The notes under the pieces: model-generated
What the model was told of the DNA's origin: nothing
Databases searched by the model: none
Seen by the model: only the letters and a program-made list of their open reading frames with translations
Part shown: positions 49,151 through 57,958 of the stretch, in pieces
How the letters are laid out: each line of letters begins with the position of its first letter
How positions within the stretch are numbered: the first letter of the stretch is position 1
DNA from: JAZRWQ01 sp045541395
Lineage (GTDB): Bacteria; Bacillota; Clostridia; Oscillospirales; UMGS1783
DNA: 59,319 nt
Direction: 5' to 3'
Assembly: GCA_045541395.1 (NCBI GenBank)
Contig: JAZQIZ010000028.1
Span: 1 to 59,319, forward strand
Translations under genes and position numbers: made by a program

Positions 49151-51235
49151 ATGGCTAAAAAGAATCATGACATCAGTATGTACAGAAATATCGGTATCAT
49201 GGCACACATTGACGCCGGTAAAACTACCACTACTGAAAGAATCCTGTATTATACAGGTGTTAACTATAAAATAGGCGAAACTCATGACGGTTCTGCAACC
49301 ATGGACTGGATGGAGCAGGAACAGGAACGTGGTATTACTATCACTTCCGCTGCAACAACCTGCTATTGGCAGGATCACAGAATCAACATCATCGACACCC
49401 CGGGCCACGTTGACTTCACCGTTGAAGTTGAACGTTCCCTGCGTGTTCTCGACGGTGCTGTTACTGTTTTCTGTGCTAAAGGCGGCGTTGAACCCCAGTC
49501 TGAAACAGTATGGCATCAGGCAACTAAGTACAGAGTTCCCCGTATGGCTTATGTAAATAAGATGGATATTATGGGCGCAAACTTCTACAACGTTGTACAG
49601 ATGATGAAGGACCGCTTAAAGTGTAAGCCCGTTCCCCTGCAGCTCCCTATCGGTGCTGAGTCCGATTTCAAGGGCATCATCGATCTTCTTGAAATGAAGG
49701 CTTACATCTATAAGGATGAACTCGGCAAGGATATTTCCATTGAAGATATCCCCGCTGATATGCAGGACAAGGCTCAGCAGTATCACGATGAACTCGTAGA
49801 GGCTGTAGCTGAAACTTCCGATGAGCTTATGGAAAAGTTCTTTGAAGATCCCGAATCCCTTACGATCGAGGAAATTCAGGGCGCTATCCGCAGAGCTACT
49901 ATCGATAACGAAATCGTTCCCGTTGTTTGCGGTACCTCTTATAAAAACAAGGGTGTTCAGAAGCTGCTTGATGCTATTGTAGCATATATGCCTTCTCCCC
50001 TGGATGTACCTGCTATCAAGGGTATTGATCCCGATACAGATGAAGAAGTTGAAAGAAAGTCCGATGATAACGAGCCCTTTGCAGCTCTTGCATTCAAGAT
50101 TGCTGCTGACCCGTTCGTTGGTAAGCTCTGCTTCTTTAGAGTATATTCCGGTCATTTGTCCACCGGCTCTTCTGTATATAACTCCAGCAAGGGCCATACC
50201 GAAAGAATCGGTAGAATACTTCGTATGCATGCTAATCACAGAGAAGATGTTGAAGAAGTATTTGCAGGTGATATAGCAGCTGCAGTAGGTCTTAAGAAGA
50301 CTACTACCGGTGATACTCTCTGTGACGAAAAGAACGAGGTAATCCTTGAATCTATGGAATTCCCCGAACCCGTTATCAGAGTTGCTATTGAGCCTAAGAC
50401 CAAGGCAGGCCAGGAAAAGATGGGTATCGCTCTTGCAAGACTTGCAGAAGAAGATCCCACTTTCAGAACTTATACCGATGAAGAAACCGGTCAGACTATT
50501 ATTGCAGGTATGGGCGAGCTCCATCTTGAAATTATTGTAGACAGACTTCTTCGTGAATTTAAGGTTGAAGCAAACGTAGGTAAGCCTCACGTTGCTTATA
50601 AGGAAACTATCCGTAAGTCTGCTGACGTTGATATGAAATATGCCCGTCAGTCCGGTGGTAAGGGTCAGTATGGTCACGTTAAGATCATTCTTGAGCCTAA
50701 CGAATCCGGTAAGGGTTATGAATTTATCAACAAGATCGTTGGTGGTGCTATTCCCAAGGAATACATCCCTGCGGTTGATGCCGGTATTAGGGGCGCAATG
50801 GAAACAGGCGTTCTCGCCGGATACAATGTTGTTGACTGTAAGGTTACTCTTTATGATGGTTCCTATCATGAAGTTGACTCTTCTGAAACAGCATTCAAGA
50901 TTGCCGGTTCTATGGCATTCAAAGAGGCTATGAGAAAGGCTGATCCCGTTCTCACCGAGCCTATCATGAAGGTTGTTGTTACCGTTCCCACTGAGTATAT
51001 GGGCGATGTTATCGGCGATATCAACGCAAGAAGAGGTATGCTCCAGGGCACCGAATCTATGAATGGTATCGAACAGATCAACGCATCCGTTCCTCTTGCT
51101 CAGATGTTCGGTTACGCTACCGACCTGCGTTCTAAGACTCAGGGCCGTGGCCAGTACGTTATGGAGCCCAGCCATTATCTTGAAGTTCCTAAGAGCATTC
51201 AGGATGAAGTTATTGCAGGCAGAGTTAAAAAGTAA
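49151..51235 (+). CDS. fusA: Elongation factor G
   Basis: A 694-residue translocase GTPase. G1 is AHIDAGKTTTTE, the switch I/II segments are RGITITSAATTC and DTPGHVDF, and G4 is NKMD. Domains II-V follow at the usual length. It lies between rpsG and tuf in str order. Confidence 0.99.
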   Translation: MAKKNHDISMYRNIGIMAHIDAGKTTTTERILYYTGVNYKIGETHDGSATMDWMEQEQERGITITSAATTCYWQDHRINIIDTPGHVDFTVEVERSLRVLDGAVTVFCAKGGVEPQSETVWHQATKYRVPRMAYVNKMDIMGANFYNVVQMMKDRLKCKPVPLQLPIGAESDFKGIIDLLEMKAYIYKDELGKDISIEDIPADMQDKAQQYHDELVEAVAETSDELMEKFFEDPESLTIEEIQGAIRRATIDNEIVPVVCGTSYKNKGVQKLLDAIVAYMPSPLDVPAIKGIDPDTDEEVERKSDDNEPFAALAFKIAADPFVGKLCFFRVYSGHLSTGSSVYNSSKGHTERIGRILRMHANHREDVEEVFAGDIAAAVGLKKTTTGDTLCDEKNEVILESMEFPEPVIRVAIEPKTKAGQEKMGIALARLAEEDPTFRTYTDEETGQTIIAGMGELHLEIIVDRLLREFKVEANVGKPHVAYKETIRKSADVDMKYARQSGGKGQYGHVKIILEPNESGKGYEFINKIVGGAIPKEYIPAVDAGIRGAMETGVLAGYNVVDCKVTLYDGSYHEVDSSETAFKIAGSMAFKEAMRKADPVLTEPIMKVVVTVPTEYMGDVIGDINARRGMLQGTESMNGIEQINASVPLAQMFGYATDLRSKTQGRGQYVMEPSHYLEVPKSIQDEVIAGRVKK

Positions 51236-51295
51236 TTAAAATTTTCAAAAAATAAAACAAAGAAAGATTTTCTATTTAGAAAGGGGTAAACCAAA

Positions 51296-52495
51296 ATGGC
51301 AAAAGCAAAATTCGAAAGAAGCAAGCCTCATGTTAACATTGGTACCATCGGTCACGTTGACCATGGTAAAACCACTCTTACCGCAGCTATCACTAAGTAT
51401 CTGTCTCTGAAGGGCCAGGCACAGTTTGAAGACTATGCAAACATCGACAAGGCTCCCGAAGAAAGAGAACGTGGTATCACAATTAACACCGCTCACGTTG
51501 AGTATGAAACCGACACCCGTCACTATGCTCACGTTGACTGCCCGGGCCATGCTGACTATGTTAAGAACATGATCACCGGCGCTGCTCAGATGGACGGTGC
51601 TATCCTCGTTGTTTCCGCAGCTGACGGCCCCATGCCCCAGACTCGCGAACACATCCTTCTTTCCCGTCAGGTTGGCGTTCCTTACATCGTTGTATTCATG
51701 AACAAGGCTGACCAGGTTGACGACCCTGAACTTCTCGAACTCGTTGAAATGGAAATCAGAGAACTCCTTTCCAGCTACGAATTCCCCGGTGATGATATTC
51801 CCATCGCTATCGGTTCTGCTCTTAAGGCTCTCGAAGCTCCCGATGATCCTTCCGATGAAGCATATGCTCCTATCGCTGAGCTGATGAACAATGTTGACCA
51901 GTATATTCCTACTCCCGACAGAAAGGCTGATATGCCCTTCCTTATGCCTGTAGAAGACGTATTCACCATCACCGGTCGTGGTACTGTTGCTACCGGTAGA
52001 GTTGAACGTGGTCAGCTGAAGCCCGGCGACGAAGTTGAAATCGTTGGTCTTACTGAAGAAACCAAGAAGACCGTTGTTACCTCTATGGAAATGTTCCATA
52101 AGACTCTGGATTACGTTGAAGCTGGCGACAACGCTGGTTGCCTCCTCCGTGGCGTAGACAGAAAGGGTATCGAAAGAGGTCAGGTTCTTGCTAAGCCCGG
52201 CACTATCAAGCCCCACACCAAGTTCTCCGGCGAAGTTTACGTTCTTACTAAGGATGAAGGCGGCCGTCATACTCCCTTCTTCAACAACTACAGACCTCAG
52301 TTCTACTTCCGTACAACTGACGTTACCGGCGTAATCGAACTTCCCGAAGGCACTGAAATGTGCATGCCTGGTGATAACGTTTCCATTAAGGTTGAACTTA
52401 TCACTCCTATCGCTATTGAGCCCGGTCTCCGTTTCGCTATTCGTGAAGGCGGCAGAACTGTTGGTTCCGGCGTTGTTTCTGCAGTAGAAGAATAA
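51296..52495 (+). CDS. tuf: Elongation factor Tu
   Basis: A 399-residue GTPase that delivers aminoacyl-tRNA. GHVDHGKTTL near residue 19, RGITINTAHVEYET, DCPGHADY and NKAD are all present, as is the C-terminal RTVGSGVVSAVEE. It is preceded by AGAAAGGGG. Confidence 0.99.
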   Translation: MAKAKFERSKPHVNIGTIGHVDHGKTTLTAAITKYLSLKGQAQFEDYANIDKAPEERERGITINTAHVEYETDTRHYAHVDCPGHADYVKNMITGAAQMDGAILVVSAADGPMPQTREHILLSRQVGVPYIVVFMNKADQVDDPELLELVEMEIRELLSSYEFPGDDIPIAIGSALKALEAPDDPSDEAYAPIAELMNNVDQYIPTPDRKADMPFLMPVEDVFTITGRGTVATGRVERGQLKPGDEVEIVGLTEETKKTVVTSMEMFHKTLDYVEAGDNAGCLLRGVDRKGIERGQVLAKPGTIKPHTKFSGEVYVLTKDEGGRHTPFFNNYRPQFYFRTTDVTGVIELPEGTEMCMPGDNVSIKVELITPIAIEPGLRFAIREGGRTVGSGVVSAVEE

Positions 52496-52512
52496 TTAAT
52501 TCTTTACTAAAA

Positions 52513-52539
52513 GGGTGCGGGTATTTTATGCCCGCACCC
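52513..52539 (+). terminator. Hairpin after tuf
   Basis: GGGTGCGGG (52513-52521) and CCCGCACCC (52531-52539). There is no T-run, so it may be an mRNA 3' end stabiliser or a weak terminator. Confidence 0.6.
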
Positions 52540-52562
52540 ACAATATAATATTATTAAAATAA

Positions 52563-52671
52563 GTCTTCGGGGCGGGGTGCAATTCCCCACCGGCAGTATA
52601 GTCTGCGAGCCTTTTGGCATGATGCGGCGCAATTCCGCAACCGACGGTATAGTCCGGATGGTAGAAGATAA
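52563..52671 (+). promoter_or_regulatory. FMN riboswitch (RFN element)
   Basis: The conserved RFN blocks are visible in order: TCTTCGGGGCGGGGTG near 52564, the CCCACCGGCAGTATAGT block, GCGAGCC, GGCATGATGCGG, CCGACGGTATAGTC and GGATGGTAGAAGATAAGG. A hairpin with a T-run follows (52676-52709), consistent with transcriptional control of ribU by FMN. Confidence 0.96.
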
Positions 52672-52675
52672 GGTT

Positions 52676-52710
52676 CCCGTTGGCTGTTTTTATAGTCAGC
52701 GGCTTTTTTG
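52676..52710 (+). terminator. Expression-platform terminator of the FMN riboswitch
   Basis: GTTGGCTG and CAGCGGC pair with one bulge and two wobbles and are followed by six T residues (ending near 52710). Confidence 0.6.
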
Positions 52711-52733
52711 TGCCGCGGAAAGGTGTTATTACT

Positions 52734-53336
52734 ATGAAAAACAGTTCTAAAACAAATATCAGAAATCTTGCAGTAACTGCTGTTATGGCGGCAATTGGTG
52801 CCGTTCTTATGTTTATTGAACTTAGCTTACCGATAATACCTTCGTTCATCAAACTTGATTTTTCTGAGCTTCCTGCACTTGTAACATCATTTGCTCTAGG
52901 CCCAATATATGGTGTTTTAGTGTGCTTAATTAAAAATGTTGTTCATCTTTTTGTTACAAACAGTGCGGGCATTGGGGAGCTTGCTAACTTTTTGATGGGC
53001 GCAGTATTTGTATTTACGGCAGGTATTATTTATAAAAAGAAAAAAACAAGAGTAAGTGCTTTGATTGCATGCATTATCGGTGCATTTTTAATGGGACTTA
53101 TCTCATTACCGATTAATTATTATATTACTTATCCATTTTATACTAGAGTTTTCTTTGGCGGTGACGCAAATATCATAATTGCTATGTATAAAGCAATTTT
53201 TTCTGAAGTAGAAAACTTGTGGCAATGTTTGATGGTTTTTAATTTTCCGTTTACTTTTGCCAAAGGAATTATAGATAGTTTAATTTGCTTTATCATATAT
53301 AAAAGAATTTCACCTCTTTTGAAAAATAAAGTGTAA
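52734..53336 (+). CDS. ribU: Riboflavin ECF transporter S component
   Basis: A 200-residue membrane protein with about six helices. It resembles RibU: LAVTAVMAAIGAVLMFIE, KLDFSELPALVTSFALGP and GELANFLMGA. It captures riboflavin and works with a shared energising module (EcfAA'T) encoded elsewhere. The FMN riboswitch directly upstream supports the substrate. The ATG at 52734 follows AAAGGTG. Confidence 0.94.
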   Translation: MKNSSKTNIRNLAVTAVMAAIGAVLMFIELSLPIIPSFIKLDFSELPALVTSFALGPIYGVLVCLIKNVVHLFVTNSAGIGELANFLMGAVFVFTAGIIYKKKKTRVSALIACIIGAFLMGLISLPINYYITYPFYTRVFFGGDANIIIAMYKAIFSEVENLWQCLMVFNFPFTFAKGIIDSLICFIIYKRISPLLKNKV

Positions 53337-53340
53337 TCTA

Positions 53341-53369
53341 TTGACAAAATCCCCTGCGTAGTATAAAAT
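53341..53369 (+). promoter_or_regulatory. Promoter of metK
   Basis: TTGACA (53341-53346) and TAAAAT (53364-53369), 17-bp spacer, just before the SAM-I riboswitch. Confidence 0.8.
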
Positions 53370-53391
53370 ATTTATGAAATTGAATATTACC

Positions 53392-53485
53392 CTTATTCAG
53401 AGTGGTGGAGGGACAGGCCCTGTGAAGCCCGGCAACCTGCGTAATGTAAGGTGCCAAATCCTGCGGTAATAGCCGAAAGATGAGG
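53392..53485 (+). promoter_or_regulatory. SAM-I (S-box) riboswitch
   Basis: The S-box core is intact: CTTATTCAGAGTGGTGGAGG, GACAGGCCCTGTGAAGCCC, GGCAACC, then the GGTGCCAAATCCTGCGG stretch and the closing GAAAGATGAGG. It regulates metK, a standard target. Confidence 0.96.
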
Positions 53486-53492
53486 TTTATAT

Positions 53493-53523
53493 ATGACGTT
53501 CTTTCGGGAACGTCATCTTTTTG
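53493..53523 (+). terminator. Expression-platform terminator of the SAM riboswitch
   Basis: ATGACGTTC (53493-53501) pairs with GAACGTCAT (53508-53516), then CTTTTT. The preceding GATGAGG is the likely antiterminator competitor. Confidence 0.85.
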
Positions 53524-53538
53524 TGAAAGGAGTTTTTT

Positions 53539-54711
53539 ATGAACGATTATTTGTTTACCTCAGAATCCGTAACCGAAGGTCATCCCGATAAAATTTGCGA
53601 CCAGATATCCGATGCTGTTCTTGATAATATTCTTGAACAGGATAAAACTGCCCGTGTTGCCTGTGAAACTGCAATAACAACAGGTCTTGTTCTTGTTATG
53701 GGCGAAATTTCCACCAGCGGTTATGTGGATATCCCTAAGGTTGTTCGCAATACCATCAATAATATTGGTTATAACAACGCTGAGTATGGTTTTGATTGCA
53801 ATACTTGCGGTATTATTACTTCTATAGACGAACAGTCTGCGGATATTGCACTTGGCGTTGATAAGTCTTTGGAAGCCAAGGAGAATAACTATGAAGATAT
53901 TGGCGCCGGTGACCAGGGAATGATGTTTGGATACGCCTGCAATGAAACCGAAGAGCTTATGCCTATGCCAATTTCCTATGCGCATAAGTTAGCTAAGCGC
54001 CTTACTGACGTTCGTAAGCAGGGTATTGCTCCCTTCTTAAGACCCGACGGAAAGACTCAGGTAACCGTTAAGTATGAAAACGGTAAGCCTGTATTCCTTG
54101 ATACTGTAGTTATCTCCTCTCAGCACAGTGCTGATGTTAGCCTTTCTACCATAAGAGAAGCTATTATTGAAGAGGTCATTAAGAAAACTGTTCCTGCAGA
54201 GCTTATAAGCGAAGCAACTAAAATTTACGTTAATCCTACCGGCCGTTTTGTTGTTGGCGGACCTAACGGCGACTCCGGTCTTACCGGCAGAAAGATTATT
54301 GTTGATACCTACGGAGGTATGGGCAGACATGGCGGCGGTGCCTTCAGCGGCAAGGATCCTACAAAGGTAGACCGTTCTTCTGCATATGCTGCAAGAAGAG
54401 TTGCTAAAACTATTGTTAAGGCAGGCCTTGCTGACAGATGCGAGGTTCAGCTGTCTTATGCAATCGGTGTAAGCCGCCCTATTTCTATTATGATAGATAC
54501 CTTCGGTACCGGCAAGGTTGGTGATGACAGAATAATTGCCGCAGTAAGCAAGGTGTTCGATCTTCGTCCTGCTGCTATTATAGACGAGCTTGGTCTTCGC
54601 AATCCTATTTACGCTCCCCTTGCCGCCTACGGTCATATGGGCAGGGAAGAGCTTGGTGTGATGTGGGAAAACACAGATAAGGCTCAAATGCTTTTAGATT
54701 TAGTAAAATAA
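53539..54711 (+). CDS. metK: S-adenosylmethionine synthetase
   Basis: A 390-residue enzyme that makes S-adenosylmethionine from methionine and ATP. The signature segments are GHPDKICDQISDAVLD near residue 13, GAGDQGMMFGYA, the P-loop-like GGAFSGKDPTKVDRS and DRCEVQLSYAIG. It is under a SAM-I riboswitch, giving end-product control. Confidence 0.98.
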   Translation: MNDYLFTSESVTEGHPDKICDQISDAVLDNILEQDKTARVACETAITTGLVLVMGEISTSGYVDIPKVVRNTINNIGYNNAEYGFDCNTCGIITSIDEQSADIALGVDKSLEAKENNYEDIGAGDQGMMFGYACNETEELMPMPISYAHKLAKRLTDVRKQGIAPFLRPDGKTQVTVKYENGKPVFLDTVVISSQHSADVSLSTIREAIIEEVIKKTVPAELISEATKIYVNPTGRFVVGGPNGDSGLTGRKIIVDTYGGMGRHGGGAFSGKDPTKVDRSSAYAARRVAKTIVKAGLADRCEVQLSYAIGVSRPISIMIDTFGTGKVGDDRIIAAVSKVFDLRPAAIIDELGLRNPIYAPLAAYGHMGREELGVMWENTDKAQMLLDLVK

Positions 54712-54724
54712 TTAAACATTTTCT

Positions 54725-54761
54725 CACCCCTCAGCATATTATGTGTTGAGGGGTGATTTTT
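54725..54761 (+). terminator. metK terminator overlapping the next gene's ribosome binding site
   Basis: CACCCCTCA (54725-54733) pairs with TGAGGGGTG (54747-54755), then seven T residues. The 3' arm holds the only Shine-Dalgarno sequence of the gene at 54762. Confidence 0.8.
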
Positions 54762-55085
54762 TTGAATACTATTATATTGATTATTCTTTCTCTTTTTGCT
54801 ACAATAGGTTTAGCCTTTATAATTGATTCAATTATAAAGTATATTCTGTACGACAGATCAAGCGTTTCCCACATGGAAATTATACTTGAGCTTGAAGACG
54901 GTATCGGTAGCCCCGGGGATATAATACATATTATTGCAGAAGCTACTGCAAAATTCACAACAAAAAACGGTCCTTGCCATATTACGGTAATAGATCAAGG
55001 ACTGTCACTTCATAAGCGTAAGGATATTGATAATACCGCGCTACTGTATAATAATATAAAAATCATTAAAGGTACTAAAGAATAA
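54762..55085 (+). CDS. Small bitopic membrane protein of unknown function
   Basis: A protein of about 107 residues starting at TTG 54762. It has an N-terminal membrane helix (about residues 3-24) and a cytoplasmic or external domain with EIILELEDGIGSPGDIIHII and GPCHITVIDQG. No family is recognised. It touches recD2 directly (stop then ATG), so it is probably the first gene of the recD2-comFC unit. Confidence 0.7.
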   Translation: MNTIILIILSLFATIGLAFIIDSIIKYILYDRSSVSHMEIILELEDGIGSPGDIIHIIAEATAKFTTKNGPCHITVIDQGLSLHKRKDIDNTALLYNNIKIIKGTKE

Positions 55086-57278
55086 ATGGAAGAAACTGTT
55101 TGTATTGAAGGTATTGTTCAAACAATAATATATTCAAATGAAGAAAACGGTTATACCGTTCTGTCTGTTTTAGTGGAGGGTAATGAAGTCACTGCAGTTG
55201 GCGCATTACCCTTAGTCAGCGTAGGGGAAACTTTAACGCTCAAGGGCGTGTGGACAACCCATAGAATTTACGGTCAGCAATTGGCTGTGGAAAGCTATGA
55301 AAAAAAACTTCCGGTAACATCCGAAGCCATAAAAAAATATCTTGAAAGCGGTGCTGTAAAGGGCGTTGGTCCGGTAACTGCTTCCCGTATAGTAGGGGTC
55401 TTTGGTGAAGATTCCCTAAATGTAATAGAAGAGCGCCCTCAGGAGCTTACCTGTATAAGAGGCATCTCTCCCAAAAAAGCCAATGAAATTTCCGAATCAT
55501 TTAAAAGTCAGTTTGGTATTCGTGCGATACTTCTTTTTTTGCAACAGTATGAAATTACTCCCGTTATTGCAATGCGAATTTGGAAACGATGGGGATTTAA
55601 TGCTGTTGAAGTAATTAAGGAAAATCCGTACCTTATGTGTGAAGAAATAAGCGGAATAGGCTTTGAAAAAGCAGATTCTGTGGCTATGAGTATGGGTATG
55701 GGTGAGGCTAACCAATTCCGTATCAGTGCCGCTATAAATTATATTCTAACCGAAAACAGCTACGGCGGCCATACCTTTTTACCGCAGGATCAGCTATGTA
55801 ATATTGCATCAGGGCTTATTGGATGTGAGCTTTCTGATGTTCGGCTTCAGCTTGAAAACTGCATAGATTCAGGCAAACTTGTGAGATGCCAGATAGGCGC
55901 GGTTACCGCTGTGTATCTTCGCCGTTATTATGAGCAGGAATTAAGGTGTGCCCAAAAGCTTTATTCAATGCTCAGAATATCAAAAAACACCAGTGTAACC
56001 GAAAAAGAAATTGGAAATATAGAGAAAAAACTTAATATTTCTTTTAATGATAAACAAAAAGAAGCACTTGTGCAATCCGCACAGGGCGGTGTAATGGTTC
56101 TTACCGGAGGGCCCGGCACAGGAAAAACAACCGTTGTGAGTGCCATCATTGAGTTGTTTTTGAAGGAGAACAAAAATTTTGCCCTTGTTGCTCCTACGGG
56201 TCGTGCCGCAAAGCGTATTTCTGAGCTTTCAGGTTATGAAGCAAAAACGGTCCATCGCCTTCTTGAAATGCAATATAATGCCGAAGGTGTAGCAGTTTTC
56301 GGAAGAAATGAATCCAATCTTCTGGATTTTGACGTTATAATCTGCGATGAGTCCTCTATGATGGATATTTCCCTTATGGATAGCTTTCTGCGAGCACTCT
56401 CTCCGAAGTGTTCGGTAATATTTGTAGGTGATAACGATCAGCTTCCTCCTGTAGGTCCCGGAAATCCATTTGGTAATATTATTTCCTGCGGTTTTATTCC
56501 CGTTATTCGTCTTACTGAAATTTTCCGCCAGGCGGCCGATTCTCTGATAGTTACCAACGCTCATGGCATTCTTCAGGGAAAAAGTCTTTGCCTTACCGGA
56601 GAAAACCGTGACTTTTTCTATATTAACAGCCAGAGCAGTCAGGACTGCGTTGATACAGTAACCGATCTTTGCATTCGCCGTCTGCCTAATAAATACGGCT
56701 GGAATATTAATTCCGATATTCAGGTTATTTCACCGTCAAAGCTTGGTATTGCGGGAACGGTCAACCTTAATAAACGTCTTAAGGATGCGGTAAATCCCTA
56801 CGGCTATCGCACCTCCAAAATGCCCTTTGCTTTAAAGGATAAGGTTATGCAGGTTAAAAATAATTATGATATAACCTATGAACTTCCCAACGGCGAAATT
56901 GGAGTAGGGGTTTATAATGGCGATATCGGTATTATTGAATCTATTGACAATGAAAGTGAATTATTGTATATTCGTTTTGATGACAGACTTGCTCATTACC
57001 CATATGAAAATATAGATGAACTGGATTTTGCTTATGCTATCACTACCCATAAAAGTCAGGGCAGTGAGTTTGAATGTGTAGTTCTTGTTCTGTATGATAC
57101 CCCCAATGCTCTTTTATATAGAAATCTTCTTTATACTGCCATTACCAGAGCAAAAAAAATGTTGGTCCTTGTGGGGGATATGGGCAAAGTGGAGGTAATG
57201 CTGAAAAACAGTAAAAAGGGCAATCGTTTTTCAGGCTTAAAATACCTGTTGATAGATGTTGCGGAGGGTAGAGTATGA
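55086..57278 (+). CDS. recD2: RecD2-type DNA helicase
   Basis: A 730-residue superfamily 1 helicase. An N-terminal OB-like domain and helix-hairpin-helix region (about 90-200) precede Walker A GGPGTGKTT (341-349), Walker B ICDESSMMD, motif III GDNDQLPPVGPG and the C-terminal motif YAITTHKSQGSEFE. RecD2 is the RecBC-independent form involved in replication-fork and recombination repair. It overlaps comFC by 4 bp. Confidence 0.93.
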   Translation: MEETVCIEGIVQTIIYSNEENGYTVLSVLVEGNEVTAVGALPLVSVGETLTLKGVWTTHRIYGQQLAVESYEKKLPVTSEAIKKYLESGAVKGVGPVTASRIVGVFGEDSLNVIEERPQELTCIRGISPKKANEISESFKSQFGIRAILLFLQQYEITPVIAMRIWKRWGFNAVEVIKENPYLMCEEISGIGFEKADSVAMSMGMGEANQFRISAAINYILTENSYGGHTFLPQDQLCNIASGLIGCELSDVRLQLENCIDSGKLVRCQIGAVTAVYLRRYYEQELRCAQKLYSMLRISKNTSVTEKEIGNIEKKLNISFNDKQKEALVQSAQGGVMVLTGGPGTGKTTVVSAIIELFLKENKNFALVAPTGRAAKRISELSGYEAKTVHRLLEMQYNAEGVAVFGRNESNLLDFDVIICDESSMMDISLMDSFLRALSPKCSVIFVGDNDQLPPVGPGNPFGNIISCGFIPVIRLTEIFRQAADSLIVTNAHGILQGKSLCLTGENRDFFYINSQSSQDCVDTVTDLCIRRLPNKYGWNINSDIQVISPSKLGIAGTVNLNKRLKDAVNPYGYRTSKMPFALKDKVMQVKNNYDITYELPNGEIGVGVYNGDIGIIESIDNESELLYIRFDDRLAHYPYENIDELDFAYAITTHKSQGSEFECVVLVLYDTPNALLYRNLLYTAITRAKKMLVLVGDMGKVEVMLKNSKKGNRFSGLKYLLIDVAEGRV

Positions 57279-57928
57279 GCTTATGGAATGACATAAAATG
57301 GTATCTTTGCCCATCCAGATGTATCTGTTGTGATGATCTGGTGGATAGGGACGTGGTCATTTGCGATGATTGTCGTCCGAATGTTCTCCCTAAACCCCAT
57401 TATGCGCTGATCCCTAATAGCGATAATCACTTGTTCTGTTGCTTTTCCGGTTTCTATTACGGCGATCCTCTGATACGTCAAACTATAATCAATCTTAAGT
57501 TTAACGGAATGACTTCCATCGCTAAAATTCATGCAGATTACCTTTCTAAAATGAGTTTCTCCTACTTGAACTCTGTCGATATAGTTACTTGTGTTCCTTT
57601 ATCAAAAGGCAGAAAACGTTGGCGTGGATTTAATCAAGCTGAGCTTATTGCAACAGCCTATGCAAATTTCACAGGGAAACCATATGATGATCTTCTGAAA
57701 AAGCTTCGCTCCAATTCAATACAGTCAACCATCTCAAACGAAAATGATCGAAAAAGTAACGTAAAAGGAATGTATGAAGTTCTTGATCCGGAGAAGATCA
57801 AGGGTAAGAATATTCTTATTATAGATGATGTTTTTACAACTGGATCAACCATGAAAGAGTGTGCAAAAATGCTTAAAAAAGGTGGCGCAGCCAATGTTTT
57901 CGGGATGACTGTCGCTTCGGCCAATTAG
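57275..57928 (+). CDS. comFC: ComF-family phosphoribosyltransferase-like protein
   Basis: A 217-residue protein with an N-terminal zinc finger (CPSRCICCDD and ICDDC), a middle CVPLSKGRKRWRGFNQAELIA segment and the PRPP-loop motif ILIIDDVFTTGSTMKEC near residue 186. It is part of the machinery for DNA uptake in competent bacteria, but many non-competent lineages keep it. It is coupled to recD2 by ATGA. Confidence 0.92.
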   Translation: MSLWNDIKWYLCPSRCICCDDLVDRDVVICDDCRPNVLPKPHYALIPNSDNHLFCCFSGFYYGDPLIRQTIINLKFNGMTSIAKIHADYLSKMSFSYLNSVDIVTCVPLSKGRKRWRGFNQAELIATAYANFTGKPYDDLLKKLRSNSIQSTISNENDRKSNVKGMYEVLDPEKIKGKNILIIDDVFTTGSTMKECAKMLKKGGAANVFGMTVASAN

Positions 57929-57958
57929 TAATTATAAAACCGAAAGGTGGTTAAAATA

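Noticed and set aside
49616..51175. Long minus-strand open frame (519 codons) opposite fusA
   Set aside because: It is the antisense shadow of fusA; highly conserved codon use on the plus strand suppresses stops on the other strand. No ribosome binding site or family match.
51272..52270. 332-codon minus-strand open frame opposite tuf
   Set aside because: An antisense shadow of tuf; Ser/Asn/Gly-rich translation without motifs.
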